Below, piece after piece: positions 46,827-59,586 of a DNA stretch of 64,000 bases (its first letter is position 1; every line of letters starts with the position of its first letter). This DNA comes from CAVXDY01 sp963721335. GTDB lineage: Bacteria > Actinomycetota > Thermoleophilia > Miltoncostaeales > Miltoncostaeaceae. Under the pieces are notes generated by a model. That model was given only the letters and a program-made list of their open reading frames with translations, was not told where the DNA came from and made no database searches. The DNA lies in the NCBI GenBank assembly GCA_963721335.1, contig CAVRIV010000005.1, positions 1-64,000 on the forward strand. Direction: 5' to 3'. The translations under genes and the position numbers were made by a program.

Positions 46827-47552
46827 TCACCTGGACGCGCCCTCCACGATCGGCATCGGGGGGTTGTGGCCGGGGATCACGAGGGCCGGGCCCTCCGCGC
46901 GGATGGCGCGGAAGGACGCGAGGTGCTCCTCGCGGCGCGGGTGGTCGCCGGGCAGCTCCATCCGCGCGAACCACGCCGGGTCGGGGCCGGTGGTGTCGCC
47001 CACGACCGCCACGACCCCCTCGCCGGTGTCAACCAGGTAGGCCACGTGGCCGTCGGTGTGGCCGGGGGTGTGGATGAAGCGGACGCCCGGCAACACGGGC
47101 CCGGCGGCGCCGGACAGGGCCCGCACGGTGGCCCGGTCCCGGAAGCCGCGGCCGGCCCGGGCGTGCGCGGTCTCGAGCTCCGTCTCGTGGACGTACAGCT
47201 CCACGTCGCCGAGCTGCGGCAGCGCGGACACGTGGTCCGAGTGGAGGTGGGTGGCCAGGACGGTGTGGACGTCGTCGGGGCCCAGCCCGCGCTCGGCGAG
47301 GGCGCCCACCAGCATGTCCCCCTGCGTCATGTACCCGGGGTCGATCACCACCGGCGCCGGGCCGCCGGTGAGCAGGACCGTGTTGGGCCAGGCGATCATC
47401 CCGTGGACCGCGTCCGGCAGGCCCCGGTAGGCACCGAACGTGCCCGCCGTGGACGCGCCCCGCACCTCCACCACCTCGCCGCCCATCAGGGCGAGGACGA
47501 TGCGGTGCGTGGGCACGAGGACCTCGACGCTCCACCGAAGATTCAAGCCCAC
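46827..47552 (-). CDS. Metallo-beta-lactamase fold hydrolase
   Basis: 241 residues from GTG 47552, intact. The metal site is complete: THLHSDHVSALPQL (HxHxDH), HTPGHTDGHVAYLV (third histidine) and VVAVVGDTTGPDP (bridging Asp), with a final IPGHNPPMPI histidine. VVIDPGYMTQGDMLVGALAE forms the first beta-hairpin. This is a class B-like MBL hydrolase of the N-acyl-homoserine-lactonase/glyoxalase II branch. The substrate is unknown. The gene is single, with a short gap on both sides. Confidence 0.9.
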   Translation of the reverse strand: MGLNLRWSVEVLVPTHRIVLALMGGEVVEVRGASTAGTFGAYRGLPDAVHGMIAWPNTVLLTGGPAPVVIDPGYMTQGDMLVGALAERGLGPDDVHTVLATHLHSDHVSALPQLGDVELYVHETELETAHARAGRGFRDRATVRALSGAAGPVLPGVRFIHTPGHTDGHVAYLVDTGEGVVAVVGDTTGPDPAWFARMELPGDHPRREEHLASFRAIRAEGPALVIPGHNPPMPIVEGASR

Positions 47553-47640
47553 CGCCGGAGCGTCTCCTGGGGGGCCAACCGCGGCGTCGCCCCTGGCGCC
47601 CGTGGGTCCGTTGCCGCTCTCACGGCGGTGGTCAGAGGGG

Positions 47641-47868
47641 CTATCGCGCCGCCTCGCTGCGCGAGGGATCCTCTGAGGCGGCGCGGTCGTGCTCGTAGCA
47701 CGGCGCCTGGCGGAACGGGGCGACCGGGTCGGCCGCCGGGCGGCCCAGGCGCATCGCCCGCGCCCGCAGGTCCATGCCCGCGCGGCGCGCGCGCGGCGCC
47801 AGCGCCAGCCCTCCGACGATGCCGCCGGCGAGCAGCCAGCCCCGGCGGCGGCGGTGGCCGCCGGTCAC
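47641..47868 (-). CDS. Small hypothetical protein with one membrane segment
   Basis: 75 residues from GTG 47868, overlapping the stop of the GYD gene (GTGA), so translationally coupled. An Arg-rich start (MTGGHRRRRG) precedes a short hydrophobic stretch (WLLAGGIVGGLALAP) and a soluble tail (APFRQAPCYEHDRAASED). It has positive-inside orientation with the C-terminus outside. No family is recognised; coupling to GYD is the only functional hint. Confidence 0.6.
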   Translation of the reverse strand: MTGGHRRRRGWLLAGGIVGGLALAPRARRAGMDLRARAMRLGRPAADPVAPFRQAPCYEHDRAASEDPSRSEAAR

Positions 47869-48149
47869 TTCAGGAGCGAGAGGAACTCGTCAACCGGGAT
47901 GGCCGTGAGCGTCTGGAAGTGCGCGGTCCCCCGGGCGGCCAGCTCGACGGAGACGCGGGCGATGACCTTCTCGTCCGGCGCCTCGACGATGTTCACGAAG
48001 TCGTAGGGGCCGAGGACGGCCCACTGCTCGACCACGCGCGCACCCATCTGCTCGATCTCGGAGTTGACCTCCTTGAGCCGCTGCGGGTTGGCCTTCAGGG
48101 TCCCCACGCCGTGGGGGCTCAGAGTGCTCAGGAGGATGTAGGTCGGCAC
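47865..48149 (-). CDS. GYD-domain (Lrp/AsnC-like) protein
   Basis: 94 residues from GTG 48149, intact. VPTYILLSTLSPHGVGTLKA, NPQRLKEVNSEIEQMGARVV, EQWAVLGPYDFVNIVEAPDE and LTAIPVDEFLSLL match the GYD family, small ferredoxin-fold (dimeric alpha-beta barrel-like) proteins named after the G-x-YD motif (here GPYDFV). Their function is unknown; they are frequent in actinobacteria. It overlaps the upstream cyclotransferase-like gene by 22 bases and the next small gene by 4. Confidence 0.87.
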   Translation of the reverse strand: MPTYILLSTLSPHGVGTLKANPQRLKEVNSEIEQMGARVVEQWAVLGPYDFVNIVEAPDEKVIARVSVELAARGTAHFQTLTAIPVDEFLSLLK

Positions 48150-48955
48150 GGTTCGGAAGCTCCTTGGGCGCCGCTCGTCTCGCGGGGTCGAGCGTACCAT
48201 CCCGGCGCCGCTCCGCCGGGGTCGCGGACCGCATGACGGGCGAGCTCCGCCACCCGCTCGCGCCGCCGTGCGGGATCGGCCACGCACTCCAGCACCAGGC
48301 CGCGCACCTCCCCGCCGGGGGTCAGCTCCGCGGCCGCCCGGGCGAGCATCTCGGCCTCGGAGGCCTCGGCGAGCGTCCTCCCGCGGGCCGGGACGGCCCG
48401 CAGCGCCACCGGGCTCCCGTCGAACGCCAGGGCGCCGTGCCGCGACAGGTAGGCGTGGACGGTCCGCGGCCGGCCGAGGCCCGCCGGCAGCTCCACGCGC
48501 GAGGGGTCGAGCGGCACCAGGTCGTAGTTGCCGCCCTCGCTGGCGCGCACCAGCTCGGCCTGACGGGGTGACAGGAGCGTCACCACCGCATCGATCGCGG
48601 TCCCCGGCGACGGGTGGAGGGTGGCCGGGATCGCCCCGTAGCGCGTGATGTGCGCCGAGTAGACGGCGTCGGCTCCCCACAGCCGGGCGGTCGCCACGGG
48701 CACCGCCCAGCCCGGCCGGTGGGCCGCGAGCTTGCGGCGCAGCTGGCTGGGCGCGGCGTTCGATCCGTAGCCCACCAGCGCGACCCGCTCGGCCAGGGGC
48801 TCGCCGAGCCGCTCGAGCCGCTCCTCCAGCTCTGCCGCATCGAGGCGGAGCACCTCGCCATCGGCCAGGAGATAGCTCTCGGAGAGACGCTCGTACGGGT
48901 AGGCGAGCGCCCGCCTCAGGATCTCGTCGGGGCCTAGCCCGGCGATCGCGACCAG
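48128..48955 (-). CDS. Gamma-glutamylcyclotransferase-like protein
   Basis: About 275 residues. VALVGYGSNAAPSQLRRKLA contains the YGSN signature of the gamma-glutamylcyclotransferase fold; DAVYSAHITRYGAIPATLHP and GNYDLVPLD follow in the expected order. The N-terminus (GLGPDEILRRALAYPYERLS) lacks a usual start: the first candidate in frame is a CTG at 48955, inside the end of the sulfotransferase gene, and the first GTG is at 48855. The catalytic glutamate is not securely identified, so the enzymatic activity remains open. The C-terminus overlaps the GYD gene. Confidence 0.7.
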   Translation of the reverse strand: MVAIAGLGPDEILRRALAYPYERLSESYLLADGEVLRLDAAELEERLERLGEPLAERVALVGYGSNAAPSQLRRKLAAHRPGWAVPVATARLWGADAVYSAHITRYGAIPATLHPSPGTAIDAVVTLLSPRQAELVRASEGGNYDLVPLDPSRVELPAGLGRPRTVHAYLSRHGALAFDGSPVALRAVPARGRTLAEASEAEMLARAAAELTPGGEVRGLVLECVADPARRRERVAELARHAVRDPGGAAPGWYARPRETSGAQGASEPCRPTSS

Positions 48956-49854
48956 GCGCTCAGGTCGCGGCCGATCAGCTCGCCCAGCTCGGCCACGTCC
49001 TCGCGGAAGAAGTCGCGCAGCTCCCGGTCGAGGGCCGGGTCGATCTCCTCGCGCCGCGTCACCTGGCGGTTGCGGCTCCGCAGGCGGTCCATCACCCCGA
49101 GCCGCTCCACGCCCGACACCCTCTTCACCCCGCGGGCGGCCGCCACGAGGGCGCGGGGCGGGCGCTGGGTGAACCGGGCCACGGTCTCGGCGCGGTGCAC
49201 CTTGTTCTCGTTCACCCGCGGGAAGTCGGTGCGGCCGTCGTCCGGCACGCCCAGGAAGGCGAGCGACTCGCGGTAGACCCTGGCCGTGTCCGCGCGCAGG
49301 TCGTCGAAGACGATCACCTTCACCTGCCGGCGCGGGAACGACTCGTACACGCGGCGCAACTGCGCGCCGAGACGCGCGGCCGCGCCGTACTGGAGGAACT
49401 CGGGAACGCGCGCGGTGGCGGGCACGGCCTCCCCGCGGCGCCGCGCCTCCTGCAGCCCCCAGGCCTCGGCCACGCTCGGACGGTCCTCGTCGAGCGTGTA
49501 GAGGAGCTGCGAGTGCAGCGAGGGGACCAGCTCCGCCGGGTTGCGCACCATCACGATGACGCGCGCCGCGGGATCGAAGTCCGCGATGTTGCGGGCGGCG
49601 TCCTCGGAGTAGAGGTACCAGACCGATGCCTCCCCCACCGCCAGATGGTTCTCGCCGGCCTCGGCGAAGAGCCTCAGGTAGTGCTCCTCGCTGCGCCGGC
49701 CGGGCGCGTAGTAGTAGTCGAAGTCGCGGCAGAAGTAGTGGGGCTCCTTCGGCCGCGAGACGAACACCCGCGGGTGCCGGCGCAGGTACTCGCTGAGAGC
49801 GGTGGTGCCGCACTTCGGCGCGCCGAGGATGAAGAAGTCGGGCCTGCGTGGCAC
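48934..49854 (-). CDS. Sulfotransferase
   Basis: 306 residues from GTG 49854, intact. The 5'-phosphosulfate-binding loop is FILGAPKCGTTALSEYLRRH (residues 8-27), and the 3'-phosphate site is ARVIVMVRNPAELVPSLHSQ with the conserved RxP-x3-S. VKVIVFDDLRADTARVYRES and FPRVNENKVHR-like C-terminal residues complete the PAPS-dependent sulfotransferase fold. Acceptors in this branch include glycans, lipids and antibiotics. PAPS would depend on APS from the sat gene at 25353-26529 plus an APS kinase not seen here. It sits next to other surface-type genes. Confidence 0.9.
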   Translation of the reverse strand: MPRRPDFFILGAPKCGTTALSEYLRRHPRVFVSRPKEPHYFCRDFDYYYAPGRRSEEHYLRLFAEAGENHLAVGEASVWYLYSEDAARNIADFDPAARVIVMVRNPAELVPSLHSQLLYTLDEDRPSVAEAWGLQEARRRGEAVPATARVPEFLQYGAAARLGAQLRRVYESFPRRQVKVIVFDDLRADTARVYRESLAFLGVPDDGRTDFPRVNENKVHRAETVARFTQRPPRALVAAARGVKRVSGVERLGVMDRLRSRNRQVTRREEIDPALDRELRDFFREDVAELGELIGRDLSAWSRSPG

Positions 49855-49917
49855 GGCCGGCGAGACTAGCAACCCGGCCCGCGCGCGACCCGGTCGCGGT
49901 CGATAGCGTCCGGCGCC

Positions 49918-50205
49918 ATGGAGATGACGGGCGACGCGCGCTCCCCCGCGCGCCAGGACCTCGGCTGGAGGGCCACGGCGGCGCTGATCCTGGGCGTCGT
50001 GAGCCTGGTGACCGGCTTCCTCGCGGTGCCGCTGCTCGCGGCCGTGGCGGCCATCACCCTCGCGTCCCTGACCTTCCAGGACATCGACGCCGGCCTCACC
50101 CCTCCCGGCCGGCGCGGCAACGCCGTCGCCGGGATGGTCTGCGGCATCGTGGCCCTCTGCCTCTGGATCCCGCTCTTCGTGACCCTGGCGATCGCCGAGT
50201 CATGA
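49918..50205 (+). CDS. DUF4190-like small membrane protein
   Basis: 95 residues from ATG 49918. WRATAALILGVVSLVTGFLA then VPLLAAVAAITLASL and GNAVAGMVCGIVALCLWIPL give two or three membrane segments with a short cytosolic loop, matching DUF4190-type proteins (A-x-ILG-x3-L, then G-x2-L-A-x-AG-x-V-x-G). Function is unknown. The stop overlaps the ATG of the next gene (ATGA). Confidence 0.75.
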   Translation: MEMTGDARSPARQDLGWRATAALILGVVSLVTGFLAVPLLAAVAAITLASLTFQDIDAGLTPPGRRGNAVAGMVCGIVALCLWIPLFVTLAIAES

Positions 50206-50654
50206 GCGGCCGCGGTCGCCGGACGATCGCCCCTCCCCGATGGAGCGCCGCGTACGCGGGGGTCCTGGCGGGCATCGTCGTCGTGATCGCGGTCTTCCTG
50301 CCCTGGTACACGACCAACCTCGGCGAGCCCTTCTCCCCCTCCAGCATGAGCGGGTGGGACTCCACCAACTTCGCCCGCGGCGCGGTGGTCGCCGCCGCCG
50401 TCGCCGGCATCGCGGCGGGGGCGCTGGCCCTCGAGGAGCGCGGCTCGCTGGTGCTCGACCCGCAGACCGGCGAGACGCTGGCCTGGGTCGTCCTCGGGGC
50501 CTTCGCGGTGGCGCTGGCTCTGGTGGGCTACCGCCTGCTGGTCATGCCCGCGCCGGCCGATCTGCTCTCGCGCCAGATCGGCCTGTACCTGGCGACCGTC
50601 GCCGCGGTGGCCGGGGTGCTCAGCGGCCTGGGGCTGCTGGCCACGCGGCGGTGA
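50202..50654 (+). CDS. Small membrane protein
   Basis: 150 residues from ATG 50202, coupled to the preceding gene by ATGA. Segments AYAGVLAGIVVVIAVFLPWY, GAVVAAAVAGIAAGALALEE, WVVLGAFAVALALVGYRLLV and LYLATVAAVAGVLSGLGLLA are membrane-spanning; an external loop TTNLGEPFSPSSMSGWD lies after the first. This resembles actinobacterial four-helix membrane proteins with a conserved FLPWY motif. Function is unknown; the pair is likely one operon. Confidence 0.75.
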   Translation: MSGRGRRTIAPPRWSAAYAGVLAGIVVVIAVFLPWYTTNLGEPFSPSSMSGWDSTNFARGAVVAAAVAGIAAGALALEERGSLVLDPQTGETLAWVVLGAFAVALALVGYRLLVMPAPADLLSRQIGLYLATVAAVAGVLSGLGLLATRR

Positions 50655-50678
50655 CGGCGCGCGAGGCCCGCCCGGGCG

Positions 50679-50697
50679 CGGTATCACTCTGATACCG
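50679..50697 (+). promoter_or_regulatory. Palindromic operator of the toxin-antitoxin genes
   Basis: CGGTATC-ACTCT-GATACCG is a perfect 7-bp dyad with a 5-base centre, 9 bases ahead of the antitoxin ATG at 50706. It overlaps the expected promoter. Autoregulation through such palindromes is usual for RHH antitoxins. Confidence 0.65.
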
Positions 50698-50705
50698 TCC
50701 CGTGC

Positions 50706-50909
50706 ATGGCGATGACCCTCCGCCTCGCCGAGGACGAGCAGCGGGCCCTGCGTGAGCGCGCGGAGGCCGAGGGCATCTCGATGCAGGAGGCGGCCCGGCG
50801 CGCGGTCCGCGAGTACGTCGCCCGCGGACGCCACCGGGAGCGGGTGTCCGCCGCGGCGACGCGCGTGACAGAGGCCCATGCGGACGCCCTCGATCGCCTG
50901 GGACGGTGA
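50706..50909 (+). CDS. Ribbon-helix-helix type antitoxin
   Basis: 67 residues from ATG 50706. MTLRLAEDEQRALRERAEAE, then GISMQEAARRAVREYV, has the strand-helix-helix order of a CopG/RHH DNA-binding domain; the tail RVTEAHADALDRLGR would wrap the toxin. A palindrome lies in the promoter, and the stop overlaps the GTG of the toxin gene (GTGA). Together they form a type II module; the antitoxin neutralises the Doc-type protein and represses the operon. Confidence 0.83.
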   Translation: MAMTLRLAEDEQRALRERAEAEGISMQEAARRAVREYVARGRHRERVSAAATRVTEAHADALDRLGR

Positions 50910-51295
50910 GCGGGGAGGTCGAGTACCTCGACCCCGAGGACCTCGTCGCGCTCGCCATCCTGCTCCTCGGCGATCCTCCTCCGATCCGGGACGCCGGCCT
51001 GCTGGGGTCGGCGGCGGCCCGGCCGCGCACGACGGTCTTCGGTGAGGACGCCTATCCGGACCTCGTGACGAAGGCGGCGGCGCTCCTCCAGTCGATCGTC
51101 AAGGGCCACCCGCTCATCGATGGCAACAAGCGCCTCGGATGGCTGGCGACCGCGGTGTTCCTCGAGATCAACGGGGTCGAGGCGGCGGCGGCGCCCAACG
51201 ACGAGGTGGTCTCCCTGGTGATCGAGGTCGCCGGCGGCGATCCGGCGATCGAGGAGATCGCCGCGGCTCTTCGGCGGCTGATCGGTGCCGGTTGA
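50906..51295 (+). CDS. Doc-family (Fic-fold) toxin
   Basis: 129 residues from GTG 50906. The Fic-fold motif reads HPLIDGNKR (residues 68-76), near the family pattern HxFx(D/E)GNKR with Leu in place of Phe, as in Doc toxins. YPDLVTKAAALLQSIVKGHP and LGWLATAVFLEINGV are the surrounding helices. Doc proteins phosphorylate elongation factor EF-Tu and stop translation; the conserved His, Asp, Asn, Lys and Arg suggest it is active. Length matches Doc (about 125 aa). The partner is the overlapping RHH antitoxin. The gene ends a few bases before the convergent clpB stop. Confidence 0.87.
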   Translation: MSGEVEYLDPEDLVALAILLLGDPPPIRDAGLLGSAAARPRTTVFGEDAYPDLVTKAAALLQSIVKGHPLIDGNKRLGWLATAVFLEINGVEAAAAPNDEVVSLVIEVAGGDPAIEEIAAALRRLIGAG

Positions 51296-51304
51296 GGTCG
51301 CGCG

Positions 51305-53904
<2,600 letters not shown>

Positions 53905-53905
<1 letters not shown>

Positions 53906-54341
53906 CAGACGGTCCTCCTCATGATCCATCCACGGTGGTCCACCACCCGCCGGTACCGGGGCACCAGATGGCTCGGCCGGCGCGGCGCCGGGACGAGCTG
54001 CCCGCGGCCCGCGTGCGCCTCGCGGAGGGCCACGCGGTGCGCCGCCCTCCCCTCGTCGAGCTCGGCCTTCAGGTCCCGGGCGCGCCGCTCGGCCCGCTCC
54101 AGCCGCTGCTCCAGCTCGAGCACCCGCTCGACGCCGGCCAGGTTGAGACCCTCCTCCGAGAGCTCCTGGATGCGGCGCAGCAGGGCGATGTCGGCGTCGC
54201 TGTAGACCCGTGTGTTGCGCGCCGTGCGCTGCGGAGTGATGAGCCCGCGGCGCTCGTAGACGCGCAGGGTCTGGGGGTGCATGCCGGCCAGCTCGGCGGC
54301 GGCGCCGATCAGGAAGAGGCCGGCGGGGCGGCGGCGGGTGC

Positions 54342-54345
<4 letters not shown>
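53905..54345 (-). CDS. hspR: HspR-type MerR-family heat-shock repressor
   Basis: About 146 residues from ATG 54345, overlapping the dnaJ stop (ATGA). LFLIGAAAELAGMHPQTLRV, YERRGLITPQRTARNTRVYS and DIALLRRIQELSEEGLNLAG are the winged-helix of HspR (MHPQTLR-x-YE-x-GL signature), followed by a coiled coil (LELEQRLERAERRARDLKAE). HspR with DnaK as co-repressor represses the dnaK operon in actinobacteria. The location between dnaJ and clpB is the classic one. The C-terminal tail is Arg/Pro-rich. Confidence 0.95.
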
Positions 54346-55433
<1,088 letters not shown>

Positions 55434-55440
55434 GTCCCCC

Positions 55441-55995
55441 CTAGTCCCGCTCCACCGCGGTCGTCGCGGGCGGCTCGGCGGCCACCACGACGCGCGTGGG
55501 CCGGAGGACGTGATCGGCGTGGCGGTAGCCCTTCTCCACCACCTCGACGATCGTGCCGCCCGGATGGTCCGACGGGACCTGCGCGATGGCCTCGTGCACC
55601 GTGGGGTCGAACGGCTGCCCCTGAGCGTCGATCTCCTCGACGCCGTGGCCCGCCAGCAGCCCCGCGAGCTGGCCGCGCACCATCTCCAGGCCCGCGACCA
55701 CCGGGGCGCCGTGGTCGCCCAGGGCGGCCACCGCGCGCTCCAGGTTGTCCACGACCGGCAGCAGGTCGCGCACGACCTCGCGCACGCCCGCGAGCGCGAC
55801 GGCCTGGCGCTCGCGCTCGTTGCGCTTGCGGTAGTTGTCGAACTCCGCCTTCAGCCGCTGGAGCGCGTCGAGGTACTCGTCGCGCTCCGCGGTCAGGCGG
55901 TCGACGGCGTCGTCGTCGGGGACGACGCCGTCCTCCTGCCGCTCGTGGCCGAACCCGACCTCGGCGTCCGACGGGATGGGCGCATCTTGGGTCAC
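55441..55995 (-). CDS. grpE: Nucleotide exchange factor GrpE
   Basis: 184 residues. The long helix ERDEYLDALQRLKAEFDNYR then KRNERERQ is the conserved dimerisation coiled-coil; LLPVVDNLERAVAAL and GQPFDPTVHEAIAQVPSDHP form the beta-rich head (FDP-x-HEA signature), ending in GTIVEVVEKGYRHADHVLRP. It releases ADP from DnaK. The acidic N-terminus (PSDAEVGFGHERQEDGVVPD) is variable in the family. The gap to dnaK is 31 bases. Confidence 0.96.
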   Translation of the reverse strand: MTQDAPIPSDAEVGFGHERQEDGVVPDDDAVDRLTAERDEYLDALQRLKAEFDNYRKRNERERQAVALAGVREVVRDLLPVVDNLERAVAALGDHGAPVVAGLEMVRGQLAGLLAGHGVEEIDAQGQPFDPTVHEAIAQVPSDHPGGTIVEVVEKGYRHADHVLRPTRVVVAAEPPATTAVERD

Positions 55996-56026
55996 TCGGT
56001 GTGCGTCTCCTTCCTCGTCGTCGTGT

Positions 56027-57925
<1,899 letters not shown>

Positions 57926-57985
57926 GTGTTCGCGTCCTCCTCGGGCCGGGGTCCGGCCGACGGGTTCTGAAAAACGTCTTCGGCC

Positions 57986-58026
57986 AGTCTAGATCTAAGT
58001 CAGCGCATGTCAACCATTATCTAAGT
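57986..58026 (-). promoter_or_regulatory. dnaK promoter with ACTTAGAT direct repeats
   Basis: On the minus strand TTGACA (58014-58009) and TAGACT (57991-57986) are separated by 17 bases, a good housekeeping promoter. ACTTAGAT occurs twice, at 58026-58019 and 58000-57993, 26 bases apart, flanking the -35 element. The usual HspR inverted repeat (CTTGAG-N9-CTCAAG) is not seen. The repeats are A/T-rich and well placed for a repressor. Confidence 0.6.
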
Positions 58027-58721
58027 GCTAGCGACTGAGATACCGCGATGACCCTCCGGCCGTGGGGACACAGGTCCAGGAGCGGGCACTCGCCGCAACG
58101 GGGCGCGCGGGCATTGCAGACGCCGCGCCCGTGGGCGATCAGGCGCATGTGCATCCCGTAGGCCTGTCCGGGCGGGGTCCAGGCGCTGAGGCGCTCCTGG
58201 GCGCGAAGGGCGCTCGACCCCCGCGGGACGATCCCCGTGCGCAGGGCGATGCGGTGCACGTGCGTGTCGGCCGGGACGACGGGCGCATCGAAGCAGAAGC
58301 ACATGACGCAGGCCGCGGTCTTGGGGCCCACCCCCGGCAGCGCCGTCAGGTAGGCCATGGCCTCCGGCAGCGGCAGCGCGCCGAGCCATTCCAGGTCGGG
58401 CCCGCGCGGGTCCTCGGCGATCCGGTCGAGGACCGCCTGGATCCGCGGCCCCTTCTGGTTGGCCAGCCCGGCCACACGGATCGTCTCCTCGACGTCCGCG
58501 GTGGGCGCGGACCTGACGTCGTCCCAGGTGGGGTAGCGGGCCACGAGGGCGTCGAACGCCGCGAACTGGTTCGCGTCGGTGGTGCTGTGGCTGAGCATCG
58601 TCGTCACCAGCTCGGCCACGGGAGGGTGGTGGCGCCGGAACGGACGCCGTCCGTACTCCGCCTCCAGGCGGCGGGCGATCTCGAGGGTGTGGGCGCGGGT
58701 GCCGGGGCGGGGGGTGGCCAC
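58017..58721 (-). CDS. Endonuclease III-like DNA glycosylase
   Basis: 234 residues, intact. Helix-hairpin-helix and catalytic region: LPGVGPKTAACVMCFCFDAP with the conserved Lys, then VVPADTHVHRIALRTGIVPR with the catalytic Asp. A [4Fe-4S] cluster motif of spacing C-x7-C-x2-C-x5-C lies at CNARAPRCGECPLLDLC near the C-terminus. AELVTTMLSHSTTDANQFAA is the LL-x-Q/S helix that contacts DNA. Length fits endonuclease III (210-250 aa). It cuts oxidised pyrimidines as a glycosylase/AP lyase; the exact nth orthology is not certain. Its stop overlaps the distal dnaK-promoter repeat. Confidence 0.9.
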   Translation of the reverse strand: MATPRPGTRAHTLEIARRLEAEYGRRPFRRHHPPVAELVTTMLSHSTTDANQFAAFDALVARYPTWDDVRSAPTADVEETIRVAGLANQKGPRIQAVLDRIAEDPRGPDLEWLGALPLPEAMAYLTALPGVGPKTAACVMCFCFDAPVVPADTHVHRIALRTGIVPRGSSALRAQERLSAWTPPGQAYGMHMRLIAHGRGVCNARAPRCGECPLLDLCPHGRRVIAVSQSLALR

Positions 58722-58771
58722 CCGGTGAGAGTAGTGCGACGCTGGGTCGCGCTCCCGCGACGAGGGGACCG

Positions 58772-59575
58772 ATGCACGCCTCCCAGCCCAGCGACCGCGA
58801 GCTCGAGGCCGCCGAGGTCGCCGCCTGCCTGGACGCGTGGCGCGCCGCGCCCGCCGGGCTCGTCGCCGCGCACGGCATCGCGTCGGCGCAGATCGCCGGC
58901 GGGGCCTGCCTCGCGGTGGCCTCGCTCCCGGACTCGCGGATGATGAACCACGCCATCGGCATCGGCGGCGCCGGCCCGGTGACCGACGACGACCTCGACG
59001 CGATGGACCGCTTCTACACCGGGGTCGGCGTCGGCCACTTCGTCGCCGCCCGCGGGGAGCTGGCCGAGCGCCTGCGCCTCCGCGGCTTCCGGGACGACTA
59101 CGCGTGGATGCGGTTCGCCCACGACGTCTCCCCCGCCGCCACCCGGCCGACGGACCTGCGGATCGCCGAGGTGCACGACGGCGGGGCGATCGGCGGGATC
59201 GTCGCCTCGGCGTTCGGGATGCCGCCCGACTTCGCGGACTGGATCGGCGCGATCCCCGGGCGGCCGGGATGGACCTGGGTCGCCGCGTGGTCCGGCGATG
59301 TCGCGGCCGGGGTGGGCGCCCTCTACGCGCACGGCGACGTGGGCTGGCTCGGCTACGGGGCCACCCGGCCCGAGCACCGCGGGCGCGGCGCGCAGGGGGC
59401 CGTCCTGGCCGGGCGCATCGAGAGGGCGCGCGAGCTGGGGCTCCGGAGGCTCGTCACCGAGACCGGCGTCCCCCGCGAGGACGGCCCCGGGCCCTCGTAC
59501 CGCAACATCCTGCGGGCCGGCTTCCAGGAGATCGAGGTGCGGCCCAACCTCGCCTCCCCGCCGCGGGGGTCGTGA
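58772..59575 (+). CDS. GNAT family N-acetyltransferase
   Basis: 267 residues from ATG 58772. The catalytic half lies near residues 130-265: LRIAEVHDGGAIGGIVASAF, WTWVAAWSGDVAAGVGALYA, GWLGYGATRPEHRGRGAQGA (acetyl-CoA pyrophosphate loop, R-x2-R/G-x-G-A) and RLVTETGVPREDG-GPSYRNI ending with LRAGF. The N-terminal half (LDAWRAAPAGLVAAHGIASA, RFYTGVGVGHFVAARGELAE) is typical of the two-domain GNATs with a degenerate first domain. The substrate is unknown. The stop overlaps a possible GTG start of the next gene (59572). Confidence 0.88.
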   Translation: MHASQPSDRELEAAEVAACLDAWRAAPAGLVAAHGIASAQIAGGACLAVASLPDSRMMNHAIGIGGAGPVTDDDLDAMDRFYTGVGVGHFVAARGELAERLRLRGFRDDYAWMRFAHDVSPAATRPTDLRIAEVHDGGAIGGIVASAFGMPPDFADWIGAIPGRPGWTWVAAWSGDVAAGVGALYAHGDVGWLGYGATRPEHRGRGAQGAVLAGRIERARELGLRRLVTETGVPREDGPGPSYRNILRAGFQEIEVRPNLASPPRGS

Positions 59576-59586
59576 GGGGCGCCGAG

